Shown: piece after piece, positions 36,319 to 44,215 of the stretch
Layout: every line of letters starts with the position of its first letter
Numbering within the stretch: position 1 is the stretch's first letter
From: JADJPG01 sp964491875
GTDB lineage: Bacteria; Verrucomicrobiota; Verrucomicrobiia; Limisphaerales; JADJPG01
Assembly: GCA_964491875.1 (NCBI GenBank)
Contig: CAZBIC010000030.1
Coordinates: forward strand, 1 to 64,000
DNA: 64,000 bases
Direction: 5' to 3'
Position numbers and translations under genes: made by a program
Notes under the pieces: model-generated
Told to the model about the DNA's origin: nothing
Databases searched by the model: none
The model's input: only the letters and a program-made list of their open reading frames with translations

Positions 36319-37476
36319 TCATTTCTTGACGATCATCTTACGGAACTCCGCGAACAGCGGCGTGGAATCATGAGGGCCGGGTGATGCCTCTGGGTGATAC
36401 TGCACGCAGAAAATCGGCTTCTTCTTGTGACGCATTCCCTCGACGGTTTGGTCGTTGAGGTTGATCCGGTTGATCGTCACATCGGATGGCAGGGTCGTCG
36501 CATCCACCGCAAAGCCATGGTTCTGCGAAGTAATCTCGACCTTGCCGCTTTCCAAATCTTTCACGGGCTGGTTGCCGCCGCGATGACCGAACTTGAGCTT
36601 GAACGTTTTTCCACCAAACGCCTGCCCGAGAATCTGATGACCGAGACAAATACCGAAGATCGGAATCCCGGTGTCGACCAGATCCTTGACCGCCTGCACG
36701 GCATAACCCAGCGCCGATGGATCTCCAGGACCGTTGCTGAGGAAGATGCCCGCGGGTTTATATTTCAAAACCTCCGCCGCTGTCGTCGTCGCCGGCACCA
36801 CCTGCACCTTGAACCCTTGCTGCCGGAGTCGGCGCAGGATGTTGTATTTCATCCCGAAATCGTACGCGACGATCGGCACATCCGCAGGCGGCATGGGGAG
36901 CCGAACGTTGCGTGAATCCACCTTCGCGTTACCCCGCACCAGATCAAACGCCGCGCTCTGCTTGTCGTCCGCATCCCACTGGAACGCCTCCTTGTGCGTC
37001 ACTTCCTTCACGTAGTCGACGCCGACCAACCCCTGCCAGTTCTTCGCGCGCTTCACCGCCTCAGCATCTGTAACGGGCTGAGTGGAAATAAAACCTTTCA
37101 ACGCACCGCGAACGCGCAGTTTCTTCGTGAGCGCCCGGGTATCGATACCTTGAATTCCGGGAATGCCGTTCTTCTCCAGATACTCACTGAGCGAATAGTC
37201 CGCGCGCCAATTGCTGACCAGTGGCGACAGCTCGCGGATGACGAAGCCGGCCGCGTGCGGACGCCACGATTCCACATCCTGCTCGTTCACGCCGTAGTTC
37301 CCGATGAGCGGATACGTCATCGTGACGATCTGGCCTTTGTAGGAAGGGTCGGTGAGGATCTCCTGATAGCCGGTCATCGAGGTGTTGAAACACACCTCGC
37401 CACAGGCTGAGGTGGCGGCGCCGAACCCCGTGCCGTGGAACACTGAACCGTCTTCAAGAGCGAGAATGGCTTTCAT
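36319..37476 (-). CDS. carA: Carbamoyl-phosphate synthase small subunit
   Basis: 385 residues, normal for the family. It hydrolyses glutamine and passes ammonia to CarB for arginine and pyrimidine synthesis. The N-terminal domain opens ILALEDGSVFHGTGFG and has CFNTSMTGYQEILTDPSY. The class-I glutamine amidotransferase domain has NGPGDPSALG, GICLGHQILGQAFGG with the catalytic Cys near residue 276, and VQYHPEASPGPHD with the catalytic His and Glu. carB is not adjacent. A promoter-like pair and repeated CGTGATGC octamers lie directly upstream. Confidence 0.97.
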   Translation of the reverse strand: MKAILALEDGSVFHGTGFGAATSACGEVCFNTSMTGYQEILTDPSYKGQIVTMTYPLIGNYGVNEQDVESWRPHAAGFVIRELSPLVSNWRADYSLSEYLEKNGIPGIQGIDTRALTKKLRVRGALKGFISTQPVTDAEAVKRAKNWQGLVGVDYVKEVTHKEAFQWDADDKQSAAFDLVRGNAKVDSRNVRLPMPPADVPIVAYDFGMKYNILRRLRQQGFKVQVVPATTTAAEVLKYKPAGIFLSNGPGDPSALGYAVQAVKDLVDTGIPIFGICLGHQILGQAFGGKTFKLKFGHRGGNQPVKDLESGKVEITSQNHGFAVDATTLPSDVTINRINLNDQTVEGMRHKKKPIFCVQYHPEASPGPHDSTPLFAEFRKMIVKK

Positions 37477-37497
37477 CTATCGAGCAAATTGCGCGTG

Positions 37498-37525
37498 ATG
37501 CTAGGCGTGGAGACTGGAGGGTCAA
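37498..37525 (-). promoter_or_regulatory. Putative sigma-70-type promoter of carA
   Basis: On the minus strand TTGACC (37520-37525) and TAGCAT (37498-37503) are 16 bases apart, with the carA ATG 21 bases beyond the -10 box. The -10 overlaps a copy of GCATCACGC. Hexamer matches are good at -35 and fair at -10. Confidence 0.4.
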
Positions 37526-37565
37526 GTTTTATCCCGGAATTCCGCGTGCATCACGTTCACTTCTC

Positions 37566-38069
37566 TCAAGCATCACGCTTCAAGCGCAGGCGCGGCTCGC
37601 TTTGCAGGAGCGCATCGAGATTGCCCCAGCTTTCCGCGTTCATGGAGTTGAACGCGTAGAGATAAACCGTCACCGCCTCATGCGGATGCTTCGACAACAG
37701 CGTTTCCACCGCAGTGCGAAGCGCAGCGTCTTCCACCGTCTTGGGCAATTCCTCCACCACACCCTGCTCGTGCTTGATGTTCAGCGCGTCGAGGAAATCC
37801 ACGAGCAGGCCGGAATGTTTTTTCAGCAGCCAGTTGCGAATCAAGCCGTCAGCCGCGAGATCGAGTCCCGGCTTGCTGAGGCTGGCGATCAACGTGGCGT
37901 GGCGCTCCTCGCGCGGTTGGCGCTCCAGAAATACTGGACGCACCCGGCGGACCTGAGCGACGGCATCCAGCGCGGCGCGGTAAATGCGTTTGTCGCCAGT
38001 GTGATTGAAATCAAGGATGTCAGCCGCGAGAGACGCGGGCATCGCTGCAAAAAGTTCGTGAGAAGTCAT
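37566..38069 (-). CDS. Conserved-looking cytoplasmic protein of unknown function
   Basis: 167 residues from the ATG at 38069; the frame is open upstream but the extension is rich in Arg and looks non-coding. The protein is mostly helical with no signal peptide or membrane segment. Phrases seen: AADILDFNHTGDKRIYRAALDAVAQVRRVRPVF and a second similar helical half, LKKHSGLLVDFLDALNIKHEQGVVEELP. No catalytic motif is seen and I do not recognise the family. It lies 66 bp after lpxI and 89 bp before carA on the same strand, so it may be co-transcribed with lpxI. Confidence 0.75.
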   Translation of the reverse strand: MTSHELFAAMPASLAADILDFNHTGDKRIYRAALDAVAQVRRVRPVFLERQPREERHATLIASLSKPGLDLAADGLIRNWLLKKHSGLLVDFLDALNIKHEQGVVEELPKTVEDAALRTAVETLLSKHPHEAVTVYLYAFNSMNAESWGNLDALLQSEPRLRLKRDA

Positions 38070-38135
38070 GTGTTTGGTCGCAAACGCAGGGCGATTGCGG
38101 GCAAGACAGATAAGCCGCCCGCCATCCGGAGGCAA

Positions 38136-38960
38136 TCAGCTTTTCGCGCCGTCACCCACCGTGGTGATGCAAATCTTGTGCTTCCGCGCCATCGCTTCCA
38201 CCGCCTCCTGTTCCAACACCAGCGTCTTGCCCGCCTCCAGCGCCAGCACGGAAATCCTCGCCGCCACGCACGTCTCGATGGTTTTCGCGCCAATGCAAGG
38301 CACATCAAATCGCATGTCGTGACGTTCCTTCGCCACCTTCACCGCCACGGCGCCACCGTCCTTGCCTGCGAGTTCACCACCGCGGGCCAGGCAGCGATCC
38401 GTCCCTTCAAATCCTTCCACCGCCAGCACCGTTCCGTTCTTCACCACCGCCAACTGACCGATCTCCAGCCGCGAAACTTCCTTCGCGATCCGGAATCCAA
38501 ATTGAATATCACTCTCCTGCTCAGCGGAAAGCCTCGTCCCAAGAACGAACCCCGCCCCTGGCATCAACGGCTCCAGCCACGGCGTTGCCTCGATCAACTC
38601 CACGCCATCCTTCCTCAACTCATCCGCAATCGCTCCAAAGATCGTATGCGCATTCTTTTCCTTCAGCCGAAGCAACAGGCCCATGGCCCGCAGGTCGGGA
38701 CGAATATCAAAAAGGTTCTTCGGCGCAATCTGCCCCAGCATCACGCACTGGCGGACCCCGCGATCCGCGAGCGCCCGAATCATCTTCGAAAGCTGCCCGA
38801 CCTTGACCCACTCAATATCATCCACCAGCCCCGCCAGCGCCGGATCCGTCTCCCCGTCAAACGCCACCGCCACCAAACGCTTCACCCCCATCGCCCGCGC
38901 CTGACGCGCGAACATCAGCGGCAACGCCCGGCTGCCCGCAATGATCCCGCAACTTTCCAT
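38136..38960 (-). CDS. lpxI: UDP-2,3-diacylglucosamine pyrophosphatase LpxI
   Basis: 274 residues from the ATG at 38960 (MESCGIIAGSRALPLMFARQA); an upstream start at 39008 is unlikely. It cleaves UDP-2,3-diacylglucosamine to lipid X and UMP in lipid A synthesis. Family features: GIIAGxxxLP at the N-terminus, VKRLVAVAFDGETDPAL, VGQLSKMI, VMLGQIAPK and the C-terminal domain with FEGTDRCLARGGELAG and KERHDMRFDVPCIGAKTI, which holds the catalytic Asp and metal site in LpxI. This enzyme replaces LpxH, so the organism makes a Gram-negative outer membrane. Divergent from the histidine kinase gene. Confidence 0.93.
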   Translation of the reverse strand: MESCGIIAGSRALPLMFARQARAMGVKRLVAVAFDGETDPALAGLVDDIEWVKVGQLSKMIRALADRGVRQCVMLGQIAPKNLFDIRPDLRAMGLLLRLKEKNAHTIFGAIADELRKDGVELIEATPWLEPLMPGAGFVLGTRLSAEQESDIQFGFRIAKEVSRLEIGQLAVVKNGTVLAVEGFEGTDRCLARGGELAGKDGGAVAVKVAKERHDMRFDVPCIGAKTIETCVAARISVLALEAGKTLVLEQEAVEAMARKHKICITTVGDGAKS

Positions 38961-39001
38961 CGACTGGTTCACGCCCTCAGTGTCTAGCAAGCCTCCCGGC
39001 C

Positions 39002-39100
39002 GTTCCAAGTTCCAAGTTCAACCCTTCAACCCTGCTCACCCGAAACGCTCAACTCCCCGCCACTCAACCTCCCCCATCCCCTCAACTCGCCCCCTGCTCA
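39002..39100. repeat. Low-complexity (C/T)TCAAC repeat tract between divergent genes
   Basis: TTCCAAG occurs twice in tandem (39003-39016). (C/T)TCAAC occurs five times (39017, 39025, 39048, 39063, 39081). CCTGCTCA occurs twice (39031 and 39093). The tract fills nearly the whole gap between lpxI and the histidine kinase. A related CCCTTCAAC sequence lies in the gap before gnd. Confidence 0.6.
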
Positions 39101-39115
39101 TCCGATAATAACGGC

Positions 39116-40810
39116 GTGAGTGCGGGTACACTGATTGAGAACCACTTGAATGAAGCCACGCCGAGAAAATCCCCGGCGTCCGGCCTCATTTCCGTGCTCT
39201 ATATTGGGATTCTTACCCTCATCCTCGCCGCCACCGCCTGGCTGTTTTTCCAATCAAGATCCCAGGCCGATCATCTCGCCAGCTTGTTGCTGATGCAGAC
39301 CGTCAGCACCTCCATCGGAGGAATTCTCGCCGTCATCCTCGCCGGATTCATCACCTGGAACCATATCAACAAACGTCGCACCACCCGCTTGCACAGCGAA
39401 TACGAGGAACTGCAAAGCCGCCTGGCCATCGCCCAGGCCGAAATTCTAAAAGCCAACGACCAGCGCGAAAAACTCGACCGAAAGCTCAAGGAAATTTCCA
39501 CCAACATCGAGAGCACGATTCAGGATCGAATCAACAAGATGGCCACCACGCAGGAACAGCTGGAGCAACAGCTGCGCGACCGCCAGCGTGCCGAGCGCCA
39601 AATGGCCATGCAGGCCAAGGAACTGGAACGCAGCAAAGATGTACTCGAACTTCATGTGCAGAACCGCACTCTCGAGATCCAGAAACTCCAGCAACGCTAC
39701 GAGTCCATGCTAAACTCGGCTGGCGAAGGCATCTACGGACTCGACCTCCAGGGACGCATCAACTTCGTCAACCCCGCCACCGCCGCCATCACCGGATGGA
39801 AGCCAGAGGAAATGATCGGCCGCTGGGAAGGTGAAGTGTTCCGACACGACACGACCAATCTCGCTCGCGTCACCGATAACTCCGACCGTTCCCGTTCCGA
39901 CTGCGAACTGTTCTATCGCCGCGACGGCTCCACCTTCCCCGTCGAATACACCTGCGCACCAGTCACCGAATGCAATCGCGAGATCGGCACGGTCGTCGTC
40001 TTCAAGGACATCACCGAACGCAAACGTGCGGAGGACACCTTGAGCCGGAAAGCCGCGGAGCTCGCGCGTTCCAATGCTGAGCTCGAACAATTCGCCTACG
40101 TGGCCTCACACGATCTTCAGGAACCGCTGCGCAAGATTCAGGCCTTTGGAGATCGACTGAAGACCAAGGTTGACGCCGTCGGCCTGCAAGACGGGCGCGA
40201 CTACCTGGATCGCATGCAGGGAGCCGCGGCTCGTATGAGCACGCTGATCAGTGACCTGCTCACCTTCTCCCGCGTCATCAGCGCCTCCCAACCGTTTGTC
40301 TCCGTCGACCTGAACACGGTCGCCAAAGGCGTGTTGAGCGACCTCGAAGTACGAATCGAACAAACCAAGGCGAAGGTCGAAGTGGGCAGCCTGCCCGCCA
40401 TCGAGGCCGACCCGATGCAAATGCGCCAGCTCCTGCAGAACCTGATTGGCAATGCATTGAAATTCCAGGCTCCCAACGCTCACCCGCAGATCAAAATCGC
40501 CGCGCAAATCCTCAGGAACCCCTTTGCCGGATCACCGGAAGAAGACCCTTACGCCGAGCAATGCGAACTCACGGTGCAGGACAACGGCATTGGCTTCGAC
40601 GAAAAGTATTCCGAGAAGATCTTCGCCGTCTTCCAGCGTCTGCATGGGCGAACTGAATTCGAAGGCACCGGCGTCGGCCTCGCGGTCTGCCGCCGCATCA
40701 CCGATCGTCACGGCGGCACCATCCACGCCCAAAGCAAAGCCGGGGAAGGCGCCAAATTCATCGTCACGCTCCCCGTCCGTCACCCCAAGAAAGAGCAGGC
40801 TTCCTCCTAA
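39116..40810 (+). CDS. Membrane PAS-domain sensor histidine kinase
   Basis: 564 residues starting at a GTG. Two transmembrane helices (about 22-45 and 56-80) enclose a very short loop. A long coiled coil (85-200) leads to a PAS domain (about 205-310; MLNSAGEGIYGLDLQGRINFVNPA). The HisKA domain has ASHDLQEPLRKIQAFGDRL with the phosphorylated His near residue 336. The ATP-binding domain follows, with QNLIGNALKFQ, DNGIGFDEKYSEKIF and GTGVGLAVCRRI. The type resembles phytochrome-associated kinases of the Cph1 family without the chromophore domain. Its stop overlaps the next start (TAATG), so the trio is translationally coupled. Confidence 0.93.
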   Translation: MSAGTLIENHLNEATPRKSPASGLISVLYIGILTLILAATAWLFFQSRSQADHLASLLLMQTVSTSIGGILAVILAGFITWNHINKRRTTRLHSEYEELQSRLAIAQAEILKANDQREKLDRKLKEISTNIESTIQDRINKMATTQEQLEQQLRDRQRAERQMAMQAKELERSKDVLELHVQNRTLEIQKLQQRYESMLNSAGEGIYGLDLQGRINFVNPATAAITGWKPEEMIGRWEGEVFRHDTTNLARVTDNSDRSRSDCELFYRRDGSTFPVEYTCAPVTECNREIGTVVVFKDITERKRAEDTLSRKAAELARSNAELEQFAYVASHDLQEPLRKIQAFGDRLKTKVDAVGLQDGRDYLDRMQGAAARMSTLISDLLTFSRVISASQPFVSVDLNTVAKGVLSDLEVRIEQTKAKVEVGSLPAIEADPMQMRQLLQNLIGNALKFQAPNAHPQIKIAAQILRNPFAGSPEEDPYAEQCELTVQDNGIGFDEKYSEKIFAVFQRLHGRTEFEGTGVGLAVCRRITDRHGGTIHAQSKAGEGAKFIVTLPVRHPKKEQASS

Positions 40811-41262
40811 TGCCATCCCACAAATCCATCGTCATTCTCATGGCCGACGACGACGCAGACGATCGTCTACTCGCCAAAGACGCGCTCAACGAATGCCAGA
40901 TCACCAACGAACTCCACTTCGTCGAGAACGGCGAGGAGCTGCTCGATTACCTGCGGCAGACTGGCAAATACGCTTCCGCCTCCGGCACCACGAAGCCGGG
41001 GCTGATCCTGCTGGATTTGAACATGCCGCGAAAGGACGGTCGTGAAGCGCTGCAAGAAATAAAGTCCGACCCGCAGCTCCGCTCCATTCCCGTCGTGGTT
41101 CTCACCACCTCGAAAGCCGACACCGACATCAGCCGCATCTACGAACTGGGCGCGAATTCGTTCATCACGAAGCCCGTTTCATTTGATGCCCTCGTGAAAG
41201 TAATGGGCGACCTCGTCCACTACTGGTTTGAGCTCGTTGAACTTCCTCCCCAAAGAACCTAG
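40810..41262 (+). CDS. Single-domain response regulator (Rcp1-like)
   Basis: 150 residues, one receiver domain and no output domain. The acidic pair is in LMADDDADD, the phosphorylated Asp in LILLDLNMPRKDG, the Thr in VVVLTTSKADTD and the Lys in SFITKPVSF. The DALNECQITNELHFVENGEELLDYLR segment is typical of the Rcp1 group that receives phosphate from phytochrome-like kinases. The start overlaps the kinase stop and the next gene starts within its stop, so it is a phosphate shuttle between the two kinases (inference). Confidence 0.94.
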   Translation: MPSHKSIVILMADDDADDRLLAKDALNECQITNELHFVENGEELLDYLRQTGKYASASGTTKPGLILLDLNMPRKDGREALQEIKSDPQLRSIPVVVLTTSKADTDISRIYELGANSFITKPVSFDALVKVMGDLVHYWFELVELPPQRT

Positions 41263-44012
41263 TGCAAGACGCGCCCAACACCTCCACGTTGCGCATCCTG
41301 CTGGTCGAGGATGACGAAGACGATTACATCATCACGCGCGATCTCTTCGGGGAGTTCCGCACCGGTCAGTATGCGATCGATTGGATGAAGAACTTTTCGA
41401 CCGGACTCGATGCGATGACGCGAAACGAGCACGACGTCTGCCTGGTCGACTACCGCCTCGGAGCGCACAACGGCATCGAACTGCTCAAGGCCGCCGTGGA
41501 ACAAGGCTGCCAGTCGCCCATCATCCTTCTCACCGGACAGGGCGAACACGAAGTCGACCTCGAGGCGATGAAGGCCGGCGCCGCCGATTACCTCGTAAAG
41601 GGCCGGCTCGACGCCAGCATCCTCGAACGCTCCATCCGTTACGCCGCCGAACGCAAGCGTGCCGCCGACCGCGCCGCCGTCGAACAATCCCGCCTCGCCG
41701 CTTTCGGTGAAGAGATCGGCTTGGCCCTCACCCGCAGCGATTCGCTCGATTCCATTCTCCATCGCTGCAGCAGCGCGCTGGCTCATTATCTGGACGTCGC
41801 GCTCGCACGGATCTGGATTCACGACCCCGAAGACGGAACGTTAAAACTGCACGCCAGCGGCGGCGTTCTCGCAGACAATACCGGTCTCGCGTTTCAGGCT
41901 CCGAAGGTTCAAGTCGACCTTCGCCTCGCCGCCCAAGGCAAGCCGCTCCTCATTCCTCGGGTCGTCAGCGACAAACGCTTCGTGGATCAAACCTGGGCAG
42001 CTCGCGAAGGCATCGTCTCCTACGCAGGTTATCCGTTGACCCTGGAGGACCGGCTGGTCGGAATCATGTCCTTGTTTTCTCGGCGGTCACTGACTGAAGT
42101 GACCCTTCGAGAAATGGCGTCCGTCGCCAACGGCATCGCCCTTTGCATCGAACGCAAGCGGTCGGCCGATGCGCTGGACGCCAGTGAAGTTCGCTACCGG
42201 ACCGTCGTGGAGAGCATCAAGGAAGTCATCTTCCAAATCGACAGCGACGGAAAATGGGTCTTCCTGAATCCCGCGTGGACAGAGATCACTGGCTTCAAGC
42301 TTCGCGAAACGATTGGCACGCACTTCTCGGAATACATCCATCCCGACGACCGCGAGCAGCACGCCGAGAACATTCGTGAAGTCGCCGAACATCGGAAGAG
42401 CTATTGCCGCGACGAAACACGCTATCTCGCCGAGGACGGAACCTTCCGCTGGATGGAAGTCTACGCGCAGCCAGTGTTCGGCAATTCAAGCAATCTCGCC
42501 GGCGTTTCGGGAACATTGACCGACATCACGGAACGCAAGCGCGCCGAAGCTGAGATTCAAAAACTCGCCGCCTTCCCCCGCTTCAATCCCGATCCGGTGA
42601 TGGAACTCGCGGCTGACGGCACCCTGACCTATCTCAACAACGCGGCGCGGGAAATGGCCCTCCAACTCGGCGTGGCCCAGCCGGAAGCGATCCTTCCGCG
42701 GAACGCCGCCAGCATCGCGCAGGAATGTCTCCGCCAGGGGAACAGCAAGCTCTCGCAGCAGATTCAGATCAACGGGCGCACCATCACCTGGTCGTTCTTC
42801 CCGATCGTCACGAGCCAGGTGGTTCACTGCTACGGCGCGGACATCACCGAGCGGCAGAATCTCGAGACCCAGTTGCGGCATTCGCAGAAGCTGGAATCCA
42901 TCGGCCAGCTCGCCGCCGGTGTCGCCCATGATTTCAACAACATTCTCACCGTCGTCCAGGGACACAGCGACCGTTTGATTGATGCCTGCTCGGATCGCGG
43001 TGACCTCGTTGAGCCGTTGAAACTCATCTCCGCTTCCGCCCGGCGCGCAAGCAGCCTCACCCAGCAATTGCTGATGTTCAGCCGCAAACAGAAGCTCCAG
43101 CCCCGAGTGCTCGACCTGAACAAGGTCATCGCCAATATGAGCAAGATGCTCGAACGCTTGCTCGGCGAACACATCGCGCTAGAAATGCGCAGCGAGTCGA
43201 ACCTGCCTGCCATCGAGGCCGACGCCGGAATGATCGATCAGATCATCATGAATCTCTCCGTGAATGCGCGCGATGCCATGGGCAAGGGCGGCACGCTGCG
43301 CATCTCCACGAGCGCGGCCACCGTCGATGAGTTCTACATGCAGCTCCACGCCGACGCCCAGCCCGGACACTACGTCCGCATGAGCGTAACCGACAATGGC
43401 ATTGGCATGAGCCGCGAGACGGTGGGCCGGATCTTCGAGCCGTTCTTCACGACGAAGGAAGTGGGCAAAGGAACCGGTCTCGGGTTGGCGACGGTTTACG
43501 GAATTGTGAAGCAGCACAACGGCTGGGTGGAAGTGGACAGCGAGCTGGGCATCGGCACGACGTTCAATGTCTTCCTGCCGGCCACCACCAAGTCGTATGA
43601 CACGACGTTCGAGCGCGCCCCACAGAAGCCGTCCGTGAAAGGCGGCAGTGAGACCATTCTCCTGGTGGAGGACGAGCCGATGCTGCGCGAGCTGGCTCAC
43701 CTCATTCTAAAGGATTACAAATACAATGTGCTGGAGGCGGCCAACGGCATCGAAGCGCTGAAGGTGTGGGAGGCGCACGAGGGCAAGATCGATCTCTTGC
43801 TGACGGACATGGTGATGCCGGAGGGCATGACGGGGCATGAGCTCGCGGTGGAGCTGCGCAAGCGCAAGCCGGAGTTGAAAGTCATCTACACCAGCGGCTA
43901 CAGCGCGGATGTGATGGGCGGCGAGTTGTCGCTCACGGAAACGCGCTTCCTGCAAAAGCCGTATCAGCCCCCAATGCTGGCAAAGACGGTGCGGGAGTGT
44001 CTGGATTTCTAG
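41262..44012 (+). CDS. Hybrid sensor kinase: REC-GAF-PAS-PAS-HisKA-HATPase-REC
   Basis: 916 residues starting at a GTG that overlaps the previous TAG. An N-terminal receiver (1-120; VCLVDYRLGAHNG, LLTGQGE, YLVKGRL) is followed by a GAF domain (about 150-300), a PAS/PAC domain (about 305-430), a second PAS (about 435-540), HisKA with LAAGVAHDFNNILTVVQGH, an ATP-binding domain (NLSVNARDAM, DNGIGMSRETV, GTGLGLATVYGI) and a C-terminal receiver (LLLTDMVMPEG, FLQKPYQP). No transmembrane segment is seen, so it is cytoplasmic. The N-terminal receiver could take phosphate from the upstream kinase through the small regulator. No DNA-binding output is encoded here. Confidence 0.94.
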   Translation: MQDAPNTSTLRILLVEDDEDDYIITRDLFGEFRTGQYAIDWMKNFSTGLDAMTRNEHDVCLVDYRLGAHNGIELLKAAVEQGCQSPIILLTGQGEHEVDLEAMKAGAADYLVKGRLDASILERSIRYAAERKRAADRAAVEQSRLAAFGEEIGLALTRSDSLDSILHRCSSALAHYLDVALARIWIHDPEDGTLKLHASGGVLADNTGLAFQAPKVQVDLRLAAQGKPLLIPRVVSDKRFVDQTWAAREGIVSYAGYPLTLEDRLVGIMSLFSRRSLTEVTLREMASVANGIALCIERKRSADALDASEVRYRTVVESIKEVIFQIDSDGKWVFLNPAWTEITGFKLRETIGTHFSEYIHPDDREQHAENIREVAEHRKSYCRDETRYLAEDGTFRWMEVYAQPVFGNSSNLAGVSGTLTDITERKRAEAEIQKLAAFPRFNPDPVMELAADGTLTYLNNAAREMALQLGVAQPEAILPRNAASIAQECLRQGNSKLSQQIQINGRTITWSFFPIVTSQVVHCYGADITERQNLETQLRHSQKLESIGQLAAGVAHDFNNILTVVQGHSDRLIDACSDRGDLVEPLKLISASARRASSLTQQLLMFSRKQKLQPRVLDLNKVIANMSKMLERLLGEHIALEMRSESNLPAIEADAGMIDQIIMNLSVNARDAMGKGGTLRISTSAATVDEFYMQLHADAQPGHYVRMSVTDNGIGMSRETVGRIFEPFFTTKEVGKGTGLGLATVYGIVKQHNGWVEVDSELGIGTTFNVFLPATTKSYDTTFERAPQKPSVKGGSETILLVEDEPMLRELAHLILKDYKYNVLEAANGIEALKVWEAHEGKIDLLLTDMVMPEGMTGHELAVELRKRKPELKVIYTSGYSADVMGGELSLTETRFLQKPYQPPMLAKTVRECLDF

Positions 44013-44041
44013 GCGCCGTGAGGGAGGACTCGCGGCGGCAA

Positions 44042-44105
44042 CAAGGTTCAAACTGCAGGTTGCAGGTTTGCGCACCATACCCTTCAACTTGAAACCTGCA
44101 CCTTG
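44042..44105. repeat. Nested inverted repeat between hybrid kinase and gnd
   Basis: TGCAGGTTT (44061-44069) pairs with AAACCTGCA (44092-44100), and outside it CAAGGT (44042-44047) pairs with ACCTTG (44100-44105). There is no T tract after either arm. It could be a transcribed structure after the hybrid kinase gene or a protein-binding site. The loop contains CCCTTCAAC, as in the tract at 39002-39100. Confidence 0.45.
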
Positions 44106-44215
44106 GCCACTCCGACCAATCCGCAGGGAGACGCCCCAAGAATCTTCTGGCGCAGCCTGCCGTCTTTTGTATCGTCGCCCCTTCTGATTCGATTTCTCAA
44201 ACATTGAACGAACAC

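Noticed and set aside
37602..38987. Open frame on the plus strand (461 codons) over lpxI and its neighbour
   Set aside because: Antisense to genuine lpxI, with Arg/His/Gln-rich non-protein-like composition.
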